64,000 nucleotides of DNA from Pleurotus djamor (taxonomy: Eukaryota; Basidiomycota; Agaricomycetes; Agaricales; Pleurotaceae), in assembly GCA_029747585.1 (NCBI GenBank), contig JAPEVF010000183.1, forward strand, positions 1-64,000, in the 5' to 3' direction. Position numbers and translations under genes: made by a program. Below the pieces are notes generated by a model. The model searched no databases and was not told the origin of the DNA. It saw only the letters and a list, made by a program, of their open reading frames with translations. Shown here in pieces: positions 11,628 through 25,002 of this stretch. Position 1 is the first letter of the stretch; each line of letters begins with the position of its first letter.

Positions 11628-13326
11628 ATGTCGACAACGATGACCACAACAGCCTCCTCAACGACCTGCGTAGAAGTCTTCCCCTCCTCGCCGTCGCTCT
11701 TCTCCATCTCCATCCCCATCTTCAACCCCTCCTCGTGGCTCTCGTCCTTCGCCCGCTCATCCATCCTCTCCGTCCTCGACTCTGCCATCTCAGTCGGCCA
11801 CCTCACAATCTCAGACTCCCAAGGCATCCATTGCTACGGCGTGCGTCGTAAAGGCGCAAACGATGTCTATATCACCGTCGTAAACGATTACTTCTGGACT
11901 CGTCTACTCTTGTCAGGCGATCTTGGCTGTGAGCTTCTCTTTTGATTCACTTTCATACTCAATGCTCATTGACTACAGTCAGCGAAGCCTACATGATTGG
12001 CGACATCCAAGTCGATGACCTTCGCGGTGCCATGAACGTGAGTTACGCCTACTGCACATAGTCTGACTCTGTATCTCACGCATATACCCACATAGCTTTG
12101 GCTAGAAAACCAAGCGGCCATGCAAGAAACGCTCTCATCAACCCTTGCTCGCATATCGTCAGCAATATCCGGTCTATACAACGGCTTCCTCGGTCAATCA
12201 CACTCCCAAGCACGCTTAAACGTCATCGCTTCATACGACCAATCAAACCAACTCTTCAAGGCCTTCCTCAGTAAAGAAATGATGTACTCTTGCGCCCTTT
12301 GGGGCCAAGCAGAAGGTGGCGTTAGAGGCGACTTGGACTTCGGGTTGGTGGCTGTAGGCCATTTGGAAGCCGCGCAGAAGAGGAAGATCCACCATGTTTT
12401 GAAGAAGGCACGTGTCCAGCCCGGACACAGAATTCTGGAGTTTGGAAGTGGTTGGGGCGGTCTTGCTATCGAGGTTCGTACGCTTCGTTTCTTTTCCTGC
12501 ACGTTTACTTATGAAATGCACGCATATATGCAGGCTGCTCGCACATTTGGCTGTCAAGTCGACACATTGACTCTCTCCATCCAACAAAAGTCACTTGCAG
12601 AGGAACGCATCCGTGAGGCAGGTCTCGAATCTCAAATTCGCGTCCACCTCCTCGACTACCGCGAAATTCCTCCCTCATTCGAAAAAGCCTTCGATGCATT
12701 CATTTCTATCGAAATGCTCGAACATGTCGGATCGAAATACTACAACACCTACTTCAAGCTGGTTGACTTCGCGTTGAAGGACCAGGGCGCGACAGTCGTC
12801 GTTAGCGCGAGTACTTTCCCGGAAGCCAAGTTCTCAGGATACCAGGCGGAGGACTTCATGAGGAAGTACATGTGGCCGAATTCGTGTCTACCCAGTGCGA
12901 GCGCGCTTGTTGGCGCGATGCAAGTGGGCTCGAAGGGCAAGTTCACACTTGAGGGCGTGGAGAATCATGCTGCTCGTAGGTCCCCCTCCCTTCTCTTCAC
13001 CTCCAACTTAACTGATAAACGCTATCACAGACTACCCTCGTACACTACGAGAATGGTCTAGACGTCTAGAAGCGAACTTGACGCAAGACCTAGTGATGAA
13101 AGATTACCCAGAGTTGAGGGATGCCAAAGATTACGAGGCGTTCAAGAGAAAGTGGATGTACCTCTTCGCTTACGCCGGCGCTGGGTTTGCGAAAGGGTAT
13201 ATTACGTGTCATATGGTCACTTGGATAAGAGAGGTGAGCCAGCTTTGATACCTCGCTCTAATCCTAGACGCGTCGCTGACTCTGTTCCCTTCTTTCTAGA
13301 ACGATACGCCAGAGTTGTGCGACTGA
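11628..13326 (+). CDS. Cyclopropane-fatty-acyl-phospholipid synthase-like methyltransferase
   Basis: Members of this SAM-dependent family add a methylene or methyl group to double bonds of lipid acyl chains. Six exons join in frame: 11628-11928, 11979-12037, 12096-12473, 12534-12975, 13031-13233 and 13300-13326, giving 469 residues. The N-terminal 120 or so residues form the small domain these synthases carry before the catalytic part. Then come FLSKEMMYSCALW, matching the family's D-x-T-M-x-Y-S-C-A substrate motif, the SAM-binding RILEFGSGWGGLAIE, and FISIEMLEHVG. The protein ends TWIRENDTPELCD. I see no membrane helices of the kind found in fungal sphingolipid C9-methyltransferases, so the CFA/UfaA1-like group fits better. 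Substrate is unknown. Confidence 0.85.
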
Positions 13327-14421
13327 TTTCCGAACCTACCCCTGGCCCCTCTTCTTGGGGGCCGAGCACGAAAACGGATCTTTTACACTGGATATCCTCA
13401 TCTCTCATCTCTCTGGGACTGTTCATCTCTTTATCATTATTCCCCCCACATCTGCTTCATGTGTCATGTCTTGTTACGCTCTTCCTTCATGATTTTCGAC
13501 CCTCCGACGACCTGCGTTACACCGCTCTAGAAAAACCCCTCCTACACCTACACTTACAGGGCATCTATATAGAATTACTTTCGTTCTCCTTGTGTATTTC
13601 TTACTTATGTATAGCATATTTGTGGAAGCTTCATATTCTTGTTTTTTGATACNTTTTTTGATACTTTTTGGGATGTTTACCTACTTTTTTTCTGCTATGA
13701 CAGGAGTGCCTACGCATTCACTGGTGTTGAATAAAAAATTCATATACTCTTTGATCATGAAGTTTATTGAGTTTTTTCATGAAGGTTTGAAGGTTGGCTT
13801 GGATGTTTGTTCCACATGTGATAGTGCCTCTAGCTGAATGGGCCCTGCACCACTGGCAAGTTGGGACAAACCAGAGCCCTAGCTCGGGTGCCCCCAAGAA
13901 CATGCGTGAAGTCAATGATGACGATTGGACTATCGATCTTGGTCCCCGTTTCTGCTTTTTAATATAGACTGTCTTCTCGTCGGTGTTTGAGAGGACGATC
14001 GAGCTCAAGGTCGAGAGCTCTTTGAAATTTCGAAATGGGAAGTCGAGAGAGCATCGGAGACGATGGAATGGGGAATGGGTGGACAGGGTGGACAATGAGT
14101 GGACAATGAGAAACTCTAGAGAGGACATGAGACCAGGTCGCTGATATATTCGTGCAGTCATAAATAGACGATGATTAAGTTTAATAAACCCCAGCTGTAG
14201 GTATGACTACCATGAAGAAGAGAAGAGAAAACAAATCAGACGAGACGACATACATAATGATATAAGTTGATATCTACGGGAAAGAGCGAGAAAGGGCGAG
14301 AGGACGGGCGAGGGCAACAATACAAGGTTTACGTTTACTAAGTACTAAACTATGGTGACATTTAAGATTTGGATTTGTCGAACCAACCAACTGAACCGAC
14401 GTGAGATATTTCATTTATGGA
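13327..14421. other. Intergenic stretch between convergent genes
   Basis: This holds the 3' regions of the methyltransferase (+) and the kinesin (-). It is AT-rich near 13560-13700, with one ambiguous base at 13653. An open frame of 147 codons on the minus strand (13718-14161) shows no family features. I see no other gene. Confidence 0.5.
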
Positions 14422-17400
14422 CTATGATGCCGACGGCGTCGACGAGGAAAGGGAGAGGGATCGAGTAGGATCGAGTTTGGTCAGCCATGCATTGAGCTCC
14501 TTGGCATTCGGCGCCGCAATGGCGTATGAATTTGACGATGTGAACAAAGTGAACGTAAATGGTTTCTGTTCCCAAGGGGGAAAAGTATGAGAAGGTCAGA
14601 CGGATGTCATTCGTTATTTTTGTAAGGGAAGCCAGAAGGGGAGGAAGGGGAGGAATAACTCACTCCCAGAAGAAGCTCTTTCTGTGGATCGCTCTCGATA
14701 TTGACACCGGTCAGGTTGATGACGCCCAACTCCTCAACTTCGTTCGATCGTGCGAACATATGGAGGTATGGCCTGTGGTAGTGGGAGGATGTTACTATGA
14801 ATACTTCCATACGCGCAGAGAAAGAAAGAAGGAGGTGGAATAATCGATAAGGCTTGCCTTTTCAAAACGAACCATCGACGCTCCCATATATCTTCCGTTG
14901 CATTCACAAGGATGTTCAGATGACCCTTCTTGACCGCAGTATCACTGAGGGAAAATAGTCTGTCAGCAATAGGCCAGCACACGCGTCCACCAACGCTCCA
15001 GCAAGAAAACCCGAAAAGCATGCTTTGCTGTAGACGTACATCAAAGGGACAAGCTTGGTTTCGGAGATCAACTTGAGCTCATCGAGCGTCTCAAAGGCAG
15101 GTACTTTCGGAAGCGATATCGTTGATTCTTCGGGGTCTGTTGGCTCTTGGCTAAGGACAATCTATAAAGAAATGAACGTTGTCAGGGCCAACTTGCAGGA
15201 TGAACAATGATTCTTTTTGTTTTACCTCGCCACGATGACCAAAGCGTTTTTGCCATAGATCTAGTGACTTCTTCAGCAGATCTTCGGACCGCCAGATGTT
15301 GGCTTCAGGTGCCACAGGTCGCACCCTGGAGTGAGAAAGGATAACCCTAACGGCCTGGACATCGGCGGCCCGTCGTTCTGTTGAGACAAGGCGGCTATAG
15401 TCCTCAACCACAGAAAGCCCGCGAGGTTTCCAAACCCCAAGAGCTTCCTCTCCCCGCACATACTTCTCCGAAGTATCCAACCTCCACAGATCCTTTGGGG
15501 AACGCGTCAAAGGGGGCGAAAGTCGGACACTGAAGACCGTGCTTGTTTTGTACAGGACCCGTTTCGACCCCAGAAACCTCATGAGCCCAGATGGAGGTCT
15601 GGCATCTCTGGGCTGTATGTCAACGGCCACATCCATACTGAACTGCACAGGCTCGGCACACGTTTCCACCGCGATGCCCCAAGTGAGCTGCAGAAGGACC
15701 CGATGGTCAGCAGCAGTAATTTTGTTCAAGAGAGTGGAGTCATGTATGCTTGAATCCCACAGTGCGGTAGCGGATAATAGACCTGAGCCATCAGCCTTGA
15801 ACTCCAGTGTTTGATCCTTAAGGAGAGGAAGGGAACATAGCGGCTTCGAGGGTGTTCCATGGATGCGACCTTTTGGGTCTACTAATCGCACGTTTCCCAT
15901 GCGCACCTTCGTGAACTCGAACCATGGAAGCTGACGGCCTGAATTAGACGAGAGGGATATGACGACTCGGCGTTGTAACCCCTGATGCAAAGTAAATGAG
16001 CCCGGGTCGAGTGAACCTTGTGATATCACGGGAACAGGTGTATAATCGCCATCAGCAGCAAGTTCACATATCCGCAGCCACGCGACAACGTCATGAGTTT
16101 GCTGAACGACAAAATCGGTTTCTGAGCGGCGCATGAGAGGGAGCGTGGGTGGAGGTTTGAGTTCAGGGGTCTGCGAGGTAGCTGGTGGAACGAATTTCTG
16201 TTCCCGCATTTCATCCCATCGTTCCATGCGCTCTAAGTAAGTGGATCTGATAGAGGCAAAGAATTCGACGGGGGCATATCCCTGGCGAAGGTGGACTAAT
16301 GTCTTCGATGACGCGACAATAGAGAAACTGCGACGGAATTTCAGATCTGATAGGGAAGAGTGGTCCAAGTTTATGGCGACGGATGGAAAAACCTCTTCTG
16401 AAGACAATGTTGCCCCTACGAAAGAAGACAGTCGGACTTGAAGATGGACAGCGGAAAAATCGTGCGAAGAGAGGCCCTTCACGGAGTCGACAGTGAGGAA
16501 GAAGCTAAGCTTGCTACCCGCAGGAACCGTTACAGGGTTGGGGGATGATGACCGAGTAGAAACTGCAGAGCCGTTCGTAAGCTTCTGTGGGGACACGACA
16601 TTGACTATCTTGATGTCGACGCGACATGAGCCAATGGCTTCACAAGTATACCGGCAAAAGATCGGAACAGTCGACGATGAAGAAAGGCGTCGGGAAAGGG
16701 GCGCCAACGAAACGAGTGCATTCCCAATGAATGAATATTCCGGCGGCGGTGAGTCATAGAAAGGTTCGTCGGAGGAGAAGTGTTGAGTATATGAAGGTCG
16801 ATCAATGAACGTGGTGAGATTGCGCATGCGCTGCAGCTGGTGCTGCATTCGATCGAGAGACCAAGTATAAATTGCATTGTGCCTCTTGTCCAAGACCTTG
16901 ATGGCAACGACGGGCTGCGTCGAAGATGCCAAAACGGGGTCCGCTACGTCCCCGAACTCATCCAAGCCAGCAATGGTGTCAACCGCCGAGGTGGGGGCAG
17001 CGAGCGAACCGCCAGCAGAAATAGTAAAGTTATACAAAGTTTCTTTACTGAGCTCCTTGCTAAGAAGTGACATTAATACTACCATAATTGTTCGTAGGGT
17101 ATTGGACTCACCTAATGATGTTGGCCTCTTTGACAACGACTGCATTCGAAAGGACAACTTCAGCCATGGAGAAGGAACGATGAGCCCGCCATTTGTCTAG
17201 GACTTTCCTGATTAAGCGCAGCTGTTTAGCGGAATATAAAACTGGTTCATAATCAGGAACGGCGGTATCTGTGTCACCACGAGCCCGCGCGTCGAGGAGG
17301 CGCTTGATCTGGTTACGGACTAGATGTAATTGGTGCTCCATATGTTCCTTTTCAATCTTCAGATCCTCCGCCTCGGGAGTGTCTCCATTGATCGCTTGCA

Positions 17401-20400
17401 GCCTAGTTTCCAGGAAATCCTGAGTGTCTCGAAGGGTATCACCGACCTCAGGGCTACCAAAACTAGGCGTGACATCTACGCTTGTATCATCGGTAGCGTC
17501 GCTCGGTAGCGGTCGTCCGGTTTCGCTCCAGACGTCATCGGCCTGACTGAGGCTGCTCTCCGGTCGCGATTTCAAGTTGTGGTCTCGCATTGTCTTAACC
17601 TTCGTAATCTTATCAAACAGACGGTTGAGATCATCGTCAGGAAGACTGTCGAGCTGGGGATCTAATCCAAGGCGAGCGTATGCAGCTTCACGTTTGGCGA
17701 AAGTCCAGTCAACATCCATGTCACCGGCAGACGAAGTGGGTGAGTCTGGGCGCGTGACCGGCGACCCATCCGCGAGGGCTTCGAGTTCTGCGGCGGTCAT
17801 ACTGAGATGCAAATTCGACTTGGCGGTGGCTCGATCTCGCTGCTTCCTGACTTCTTCGGGATTATTGAATCGGAAGACATGGTTATCACCTAAGGAACGG
17901 ATGAGACAAAGAACTAGGAGGATTGGTCAAAACCCATCACCAAGAATGATGCGAAAACCGGACCGCAGTTTGTGAGGCTAAAGAAGTTTGCAGTGAGCGT
18001 CGAGAACACGGAAGATAAGGTACTAATTTACTTGACCAGGAGTCAGCTGTTTACCGTTCAGGAACTATAAAAGAGATGTAATCAGATTTATTTGAAACGT
18101 GCTGGCCAATTTCAGAACTGACGGTGACGCTATCCGGCATGGAGTGGATGAAGACCTTGCCTTCTTCGTTGTTCTCGAAATAACAATGCTCTTCCAGAAT
18201 ATTATCACCGCTCAACCGAATAGCGAGCGGCTTCTCACTATCCAGCCGGCCGACCTGGAAGGATCATGACACCTCAAAGACTGGTATGAAGGGCGAGCCA
18301 CTCTGACAACGCACCATTGTGCGCCCTGGTTTTAATTGATAGATGAGGCATTCACTCATTAACGGATCTATGAACGTGTATTAGGTGGATCTTCACTCGC
18401 GAAGGGCAGAAATACGACGTACCTTCATTCTACAGTCATAGCAAAGACAATTTGAGACATGCCATAGGATAGGCGATGGGACAGCACTTACAAGGTTCAC
18501 CAAATGAGGCATCTAGAGCAAGAGAAAAATCCATCGATGAGATACGGGGACATGACCGGCGTAGTCGCAGCGTACCTTCTTGGGAGTATGAACACCAACC
18601 AAGTTCTTTTCGACAGTGATACCCAAGTCTTCCAAAGCCTTCTCCCGCTCCTTCTGCACTTCTTGCGTCCGCTGTAGTTTATCTTCCCACGTCTCGTTCA
18701 AGCTCTGCATCAACTTCTCACTGGCCTCCATCTGCTCCTGGAGTTCAGCCTTCGTCACCGTCTTGATCTTACCATCCTTGGTCTGGTAGGTGACTTTCTG
18801 TTTCTCGGGCGCGATCGTAGGATCAAAGGTATCCTCTCCTGCAGATCCTGATACACGAGCTACATGAATGATGGGCGTGAGCCGTGTTCCATGCGGAGTG
18901 CGGGGTAATCTAAGGGGAACGCTCACCTCTGAGCATTTCCAATTCTTCCTTGAGCTCACGCACAAGCTTCGCGTTTGGATCCTCATTGACCACGGCTTTG
19001 TTTTTGATCTTCTTTGCTTGATCGGCATACCGCAGCGTACTGAGCGTTTCCTCATAATCAGCAGGAGAAATGGCAGCGATCATCGCCGTCTTCGAATTGC
19101 CTCCCAAACTGTCTTTGAGCAGCCATGTTAGGACCTTTCATTCGATTATCATGAAAGATAGGGGGAGGTTAGTTTAGATGTTCATTGAAGGATCAATTAG
19201 CACGAGCTTGCGTCACGAAAGCCAAAGGTACGCACTGAGTCACGATAAGGGACGAACTCGTCTCCCTTGCCCTTCTTGCCCTTCTTGCTGGGTTCTGCTT
19301 GGCTCGCCATAGCCAATGCCGAGATGACCTTGCCGAGGGTTGTCAAAGACTTGTTTATGTTGGCACCCTCCTTGAGTCTTTGACCGGTGGCGCCAGTAGA
19401 ATTAGCACGTTCTGAACCTGCAAGGTCAATTAAGCTAGGGAGGGGAGGCAAAAGGCAAAGTCAATATACATCGTCAAAGGGAGAATCCGAGCTGGGGGGG
19501 ATGCGGGCAAAGATTACGGCGGGATCACTCACTTGATCCTAGAGACCTTCTCGGTATCCATATTCGTTTCTACATCGTGGCGCTTCATGGTGAGTAGGAG
19601 CGTGAAGACTGCATGGGAACGGGAGGATCTATGGATGGTATTAGTGAGCGATTCAAGGTTTGATATCCATAAACCAAAGCACGGAGGATAGAAAACGCGA
19701 CATCGCAGAGGGGTTCCAGAATGAGAAAGGTAGTAGGACGCACGTTTCATTCATGTTTGTCGCAGCCACCGTCCGGGCCTTGTTCCCTTCGTCCATGAGC
19801 GTCATCATCTCGTCGTAACTACTGACGGCCAGCTTCGACAGGTCTTCTACATAGGGCCCGAGACTGGGATGCTCTCGGACGCGTAGATTGCCCGTGTTCT
19901 TGGGGTTTAAGAGGTCCCTGACTTTCTCGTTGTATATCTACGTGCGATTTATATAGAGAAAAGATACAACATGTGTTCCAGATGCACCATCAGCCTGGGT
20001 GTCGGAGGCAAATAGACACCGAAAGCCTACCTCGATGTAGGAAACTTCTACGGTAAATTGGACATTCGGATCGGCGGCAGTTTTCTGGGCAACTCTCTCG
20101 AAGAGCTCGGAGCATGTTTGGGGGATGATACCCTTATCGGGTCCGTCTGGGGAGAGAAGGGACGGGATATCAGCACTCTAGCTGAAGGAAATAGATGGAG
20201 CAGAAGCATAACTAACATCCCATCATACTAACGTGAAAACAGCCCGAGTTAGCCGCAGTGAAGAAACCCGATGGATTGGTGCTTACGAGTAAGATTTTCC
20301 GGAACCTATACATCGCTTCGGAGGTCAGAAAAGTCAGATGGATGGGAGCCAAAATTCTCACCAGTCTGGCCGTCTGTTCACAAGAGTTAGTGACGAAGGC

Positions 20401-20933
20401 AAGCCTATAGAGGTCGACAAGAACTCACAGGCCATGATGGACGTGTTGAACCCTGCGAAACCATGATCTAACAGTTCCTTCCCGAGATCGTCGTATAAAG
20501 TTTGTTGCGAACAGTAGCCGGGCTCGTCACGGGGTCCTGCTGACCAGTAACTCTTGTCGAAAGCGAAGGCAAGAGTCTTGCGCTCTGTAGCACGCTTGGC
20601 ATCTTGTGCAGAGCCAGCCTCGGGAGGATCGAGAAAAGTTTGGTTGCCAGACATCCGGATCAGAGGTTTGGCACCGCGAGCGAGCTCTAATATACGCGTA
20701 TTAGGATGGACCGAACATGGAAAGCCAGCGTAAAGTGACGCCGATGGAGTGGGGATTGAAAGGACCAATTCGAAAGTAGGGAGACAATGAGCAGTTTCAG
20801 CGAAATATAGCGAGGGAAGAATGAGATGACTGTTCAGCTATGCCCGGCCACAGAGAGCGGGTGAGGGCTCACCGCGAGAGTTGAGTGGTCTACAACGGAC
20901 CACAACCTTGATATTTCCATCTCCTTCCGACAT
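14422..20933 (-). CDS. Kinesin-3 family motor (Unc-104/KIF1A type)
   Basis: Kinesin-3 motors carry vesicles, endosomes and organelles towards microtubule plus ends. The gene starts [20 protein letters not shown] at 20933. The motor domain contains the P-loop GQTGSGKSYS, switch [11 protein letters not shown], switch [22 protein letters not shown] and [16 protein letters not shown], then the neck [20 protein letters not shown]. An FHA domain follows ([15 protein letters not shown] and [20 protein letters not shown]). A long tail has coiled-coil-like segments, and a C-terminal PH domain contains [20 protein letters not shown] and ends before the stop at 14422. Motor-FHA-tail-PH is the standard order. 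I estimate about 1,600 residues and more than 20 introns. The P-loop is split over three micro-exons (see 20217-20373). The window from 17812 to 18500 contains several short exons that I did not resolve exactly. Confidence 0.95.
20217..20373 (-). other. Three consecutive micro-exons encoding the kinesin P-loop
   Basis: On the minus strand, exons of 12 nt (20373-20362), 19 nt (20305-20287) and 11 nt (20227-20217) are separated by introns of 56 and 59 nt with GTGAGA and GTAAGC donors and TATAG and GTTAG acceptors. Together the 42 nt complete the sequence YGQTGSGKSYSMMGYG without a frame slip, exactly the kinesin nucleotide-binding motif. Confidence 0.85.
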
Positions 20934-21486
20934 TATTTATCCAGTACGTCCACGAGAGGGGATATATAAAAGCAACAATATTTCGAAAGTTCCAATTGAG
21001 AGAGAAAATGGGCACTGAGCGCGTCTTGCGCGGGGCAATGATTGATGATGGGTACCAGGAGCGAATGCAAATGTCTATGTCGTCAAGGGTATAACGTCGT
21101 GTCGTGAATGCGGTCCAGAGAGTAGGCGAGTAAATGTACGTCGGATTCGTTGAGAATTCTAGTGTGCGTGGTTCATGCGCAACAATTGGTGGATTCTTTG
21201 TGAGGCAGGATTGACGGCTTTGAGGGCGTTTGCAGGAGATCAAGACCTCTGGTGCGGTTTCTTCTGCAGATATACAAAGGAGAGGGGAGAAATAAGAAGG
21301 TTTGCGGGCCTCGTGTGTTGTATACGTTGTCAAGGGAGTCGCGGAGAAATGACTGGTTGCAGGCGTAGTGGGAGACAAATGAGGAAAAGGTGAATGGGCG
21401 CTTCTTGTCCGACAAACAAAATTATATATGTTACTGTACACACAAGCGATACACAACCCATCTACATATACTTTTCGAAAGCGTTC
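20934..21486. other. Kinesin upstream region / IMP3 downstream region
   Basis: These 553 bases hold the kinesin promoter (-) and the IMP3 3' end (-). A TATATAAAAG stretch lies at about 20961-20970 but points along the plus strand. A 188-codon minus frame at 20890-21456 overlaps the kinesin start and has no family features; I leave it out. Confidence 0.45.
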
Positions 21487-22198
21487 TCACAGCAAGTCAA
21501 AGTCATCCAGCTAGGGCGGGTCCACGTTAACTAGCAGATCTTCACCCAAGAATTCAAGGGAACATACCTCGTCATTGTAGGTCATTATCGTGCGTTTGAG
21601 TTTCGAGGTATCTACCCAGGTAACAAAGTCTTCCATGTTTCTACCGCGTCATTCAGTCATGCAGGAAATAGGCCAGTCATTATCTCAACACACCTCGTAA
21701 CCAAGAACGCAGGATCTGTGATGGTGTCTGGGCCAACACGGACATGGCCTTGTTCTATGAATTTAACTGCGGCGCTCACGGTTTCCGCCATCTTAGACAT
21801 GCACATAAACACTGCTAAGCGTCTCCGACAGAATGCAGAGACCGTGAGCTTGTTCTCCACGTCCGACAGTTTCGCCGTGGTATTCAGCACACCCATGTCG
21901 TAGAGTTTGGAAAGCATTTGCGACTCCATGCGCGATCGAAAGGGGTCTTGGGCCGGAAGCATGGATATTCGGTGGGCATGCTGCCTGAGAGATCCACATA
22001 GCTTGTTGTATTTGTGGTAATCCTCTCGGTCTTGGATGTGATACCGTCGCATGACGCGAATTTCCCTCAGATTCGCATCTTGCTTCCACTACAAGCCAGA
22101 TGTCACAATGCACATAGGATATTTGGCAAGCAACTCACGTTCAAGAAGTCAACTTTCTTCAAGAGCTTCTGCTCATGAAACTTCAGTTTGCGGACCAT
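21487..22198 (-). CDS. IMP3: U3 small nucleolar ribonucleoprotein IMP3
   Basis: IMP3 is an S4-type RNA-binding protein of the small-subunit processome that helps U3 snoRNA pair with pre-18S rRNA in the nucleolus. Four exons (22198-22139, 22088-21694, a 73-nt exon and a 24-nt exon) give 183 residues, the same length as the yeast protein. The start [20 protein letters not shown] is the family signature. [20 protein letters not shown] follows, then the S4 region [20 protein letters not shown] and [20 protein letters not shown]. The C-terminus reads [20 protein letters not shown]. Nothing is missing. Confidence 0.96.
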
Positions 22199-22740
22199 TG
22201 GAGGAGGATGTTGGTGGCGCAAAGTTTCGCGACACCGAAATTTTTGGATCTTCGATGCATCACATGACTGGGCTCCCTAGGGTAGCTCCTAAACAGTGGA
22301 TAGACTCAAACTTGCTCGCACAAACGTTCGCTAAACTCGCAGCTTAATCTACGGACACACTGACTGCGAATTAAAGAGGTGGCTCATTCAAGGCTCGAGA
22401 GAGTTTACTCAAATTGAGGGGAGGGTTCAATGTATGTACATACATCCATCCATAAGGAACGGCGTGGCGTGTGCGCAATGAAGAAAGAAGAGGCGTTCAT
22501 TTGTGCGCAAATGAACTCTATTCGCTGTGTCTTCCTTCAGATCTGACTGTAATTGTCAGAGAGCCTCGTTCGTGGGCAGAGTCATCCAGTGTCCGCCGAT
22601 AGCGCGTCAACAATGCGCACCTCCTATCTGATTTACTAAATACGAACAGGAGTAAACCCAGCAAGGAACTGTGCAGCTCCGACCCTTGTGAATGTGCGTA
22701 ACGGTGATACAGTGGTGATGGATGCGGTGAGGAGGGTAGC
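22199..22740. other. Intergenic stretch, nothing recognised
   Basis: It lies between the IMP3 start and the end of serine hydrolase copy A, both on the minus strand. Short tandem CATACATC-like repeats occur near 22430-22455. No gene is seen. Confidence 0.45.
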
Positions 22741-24685
22741 TCACTTGGTTCGGCGCAGCTCTGCACCAAGCGCCGGAATCACCAATTTCTCCTCACCGTG
22801 CTTTCCTGTAAACTTGATCAAATTCGTCGCAAATCCACGGTCGTGTGCATAATCATCAAGTCCAACCCATTGGAGCAAACAACCGCTCCCCGGAGCGTCT
22901 CGAGCAAGACTAGTTGTCCTGTCAATCAGTAACATTCCCGATATGAAGAAGCATGTATTTCGCGCACCGAAACTCCATGTCCTGTGTGTGCCACAATGCA
23001 ATGGGAGTGGATTCTCCACCATTGATTGTGCTCAAGACGTTGGTTGGTCCAACTTCGTATTTGGTGACGAAGAGCGATCCCGAAATGATGGAAACTGAGA
23101 CATTGACACGGACATCGTTGGACGACCAGTCACCAACTAACGCGTCCTTTGTGAATTCTTCGGTGATGATGTCGAAGGCGGGCTGAAAATGTGACAAGAT
23201 AAGATCGTTGAGAGGGAAGGTCTGCATTGTTGGCCCGGTGGTCAAGATCACGGTAACAAAACCTGTTGAGGGATTGGCACAAATTAAAGTGTGGAACCCG
23301 ATGAGCTCGCCAGCTGGATGGCGTTTATGAGGACGGCACAATAATGGGTGACTCAAAGCACTAACTTTTGCAGTAGATCCGTAGGTTTCTGCCGTAGCTG
23401 TCGCGCTGGCGAAATATCTCCCAGGGGGCTCCCACTTCTGAGAAATCATCCCACCATACGTGGAGAGGTCTGAACCATTCACGGATAGTGTACTCGCGAA
23501 GGAGAGAATCTGGACGGCTTGGATTGAGCAACGTACGGAGGAATTTTACCAAGTCAGATAGCGAGCTCATTTGACCACCAGCTGGATTCGTAATATCACC
23601 AAAATCGAGGTCCTAACCGGCTTCAGTGTAAAAGAAGAAATTTCTGACAACTATGTACTCACAACTTCATTTGTGAATGTAGAAGACACAACGACTCTGT
23701 CCCTGTTCGCTTCCGAAACAACGAATGAGCTGCCGTTAAGCCCAAGGGGAGCAAATATGTCTCGATCCAAGAGGGCTGCATGTGATGAAGGAGCGTGTAA
23801 CCCTTCATGTCGCCGAGTGGCTTCAAGGTTCGCCAATCCCAGAACTGAAAATCCGGCATTGGAGTATGATGGGAACGTGTATGGCGCCGCAACATTGTTT
23901 GTGGTGGAAATCGCGTCGAGGAAAGCTCTCCGATCGGGGAATGGAACACCACTATATCCTGGTGGGCCAGTCCCGTTCAGTGAGTCTGGCCATGTTCCAT
24001 TAGAGCTACCCGGAGGGCATTCCCTCAAAAGGCCAGACATGTGTGCCATTAGTTGTCGTACAGTGATGGGGTCGTTGGAAACGTTCGGAAAGTCATCCAG
24101 GATGGTGCCGACATCGTCATCGCTGTTCCAATATCGTTGTCAATATAGTGCGAGGATGGTGTGAAGAAAGATTTACAGTCTGAGTAAACCTGCATCCCGT
24201 AGCAGGAGAGTTTTCGTGGTCGTGAACAACTTGGATATGGAAGCGAGGCGATAGATGGAATGTCTATCGACAATGCCTCGTAGTGTTGGGTTGGTTTCAT
24301 TGGCCCTCTGTACCCCGCGAAAGCTTTCGAATACCGAGCCTTCTCCCGTGACCACGGCGACGGCTAGGCTTTCCAGATCAGCATCCCGGAAGAGGGCATC
24401 TAACCCCATGTCCAGGTGCTGGGTGGCGACGCGGATTGCAGGGTGACTCGCAACAGGATTATTGGACGCAGATATCAGTGGAAGGAGAGGCGCACGACAT
24501 TGTGGCACATCTTGAGGTTTGTCGAACAGCAAGGCGGCTGTGAAGTCACTCCTCGTAACTACAAAGGTAATAGTCAACGATGCGATAGTCAGCAACGCAA
24601 GTTGCTGTGGCATCGTCAATGCAGAACGGGAGGGGAAATGAGAGTGTTCGCACTTAGCAACCACTGTAGACTTGGTGTCAGCCAT
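22741..24685 (-). CDS. Beta-lactamase-fold serine hydrolase, membrane-anchored (copy A)
   Basis: This belongs to the class C beta-lactamase/esterase/D-peptidase fold (PF00144 type). The start MADTKSTVVAKCEHS at 24685 leads into a hydrophobic segment (LALLTIASLTITFVV) that should act as a signal anchor, so the enzyme probably faces the secretory lumen or outside. The catalytic SxxK is SISK in YRLASISKLFTTTKTLL, and the YxN motif is YSN in FPSYSNAGFSVLG. Five exons join cleanly, and the protein ends GAELRRTK. The gene is a close inverted copy of the one at 50435-52391. Its 5' neighbour is the UstYa-like pseudogene in the opposite direction, 317 bases away. No frameshift or stop is seen, so it looks functional. 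Substrate unknown. Confidence 0.85.
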
Positions 24686-25002
24686 GAGCGGGCGGAAGGA
24701 AGGACGTGAACCAAGACCCACATTGAAGTGTGCACAAAGGCATCAACACATGCTGCTAAAAATACGGAACTTCTAATTCTGATGGATAACGAGAATCCGG
24801 ACGGTATGACCGCGACAAAGACAGATGGCCGAACACAACGCCACTGTCGACTGGCAGAGACTTTTGTCACATAAAGAACATCCGATCGCGCCAATGGCTG
24901 GACATGCACAAATTATATGACATCGGCGGCCTCTCATTGGCATCGGTACCATGTGTGTGAGGTATAATAGCATTATTTCCAACCTCTGGGGTGTGACTTC
25001 TC
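24686..25002. promoter_or_regulatory. Shared upstream region of block A
   Basis: These 317 bases separate the hydrolase copy A start (-) from the UstYa-like pseudogene start (+). The arrangement and spacing match the 339 bases between the corresponding genes of block B (50096-50434). Confidence 0.5.

Noticed and set aside
11074..11661. 195-codon minus-strand frame
   Set aside because: It overlaps the promoter and first exon of the methyltransferase gene, has no family features, and the plus-strand gene model there is strong.
20890..21456. 188-codon minus-strand frame ahead of the kinesin
   Set aside because: It runs out of phase through the kinesin first exon and has no recognisable content.
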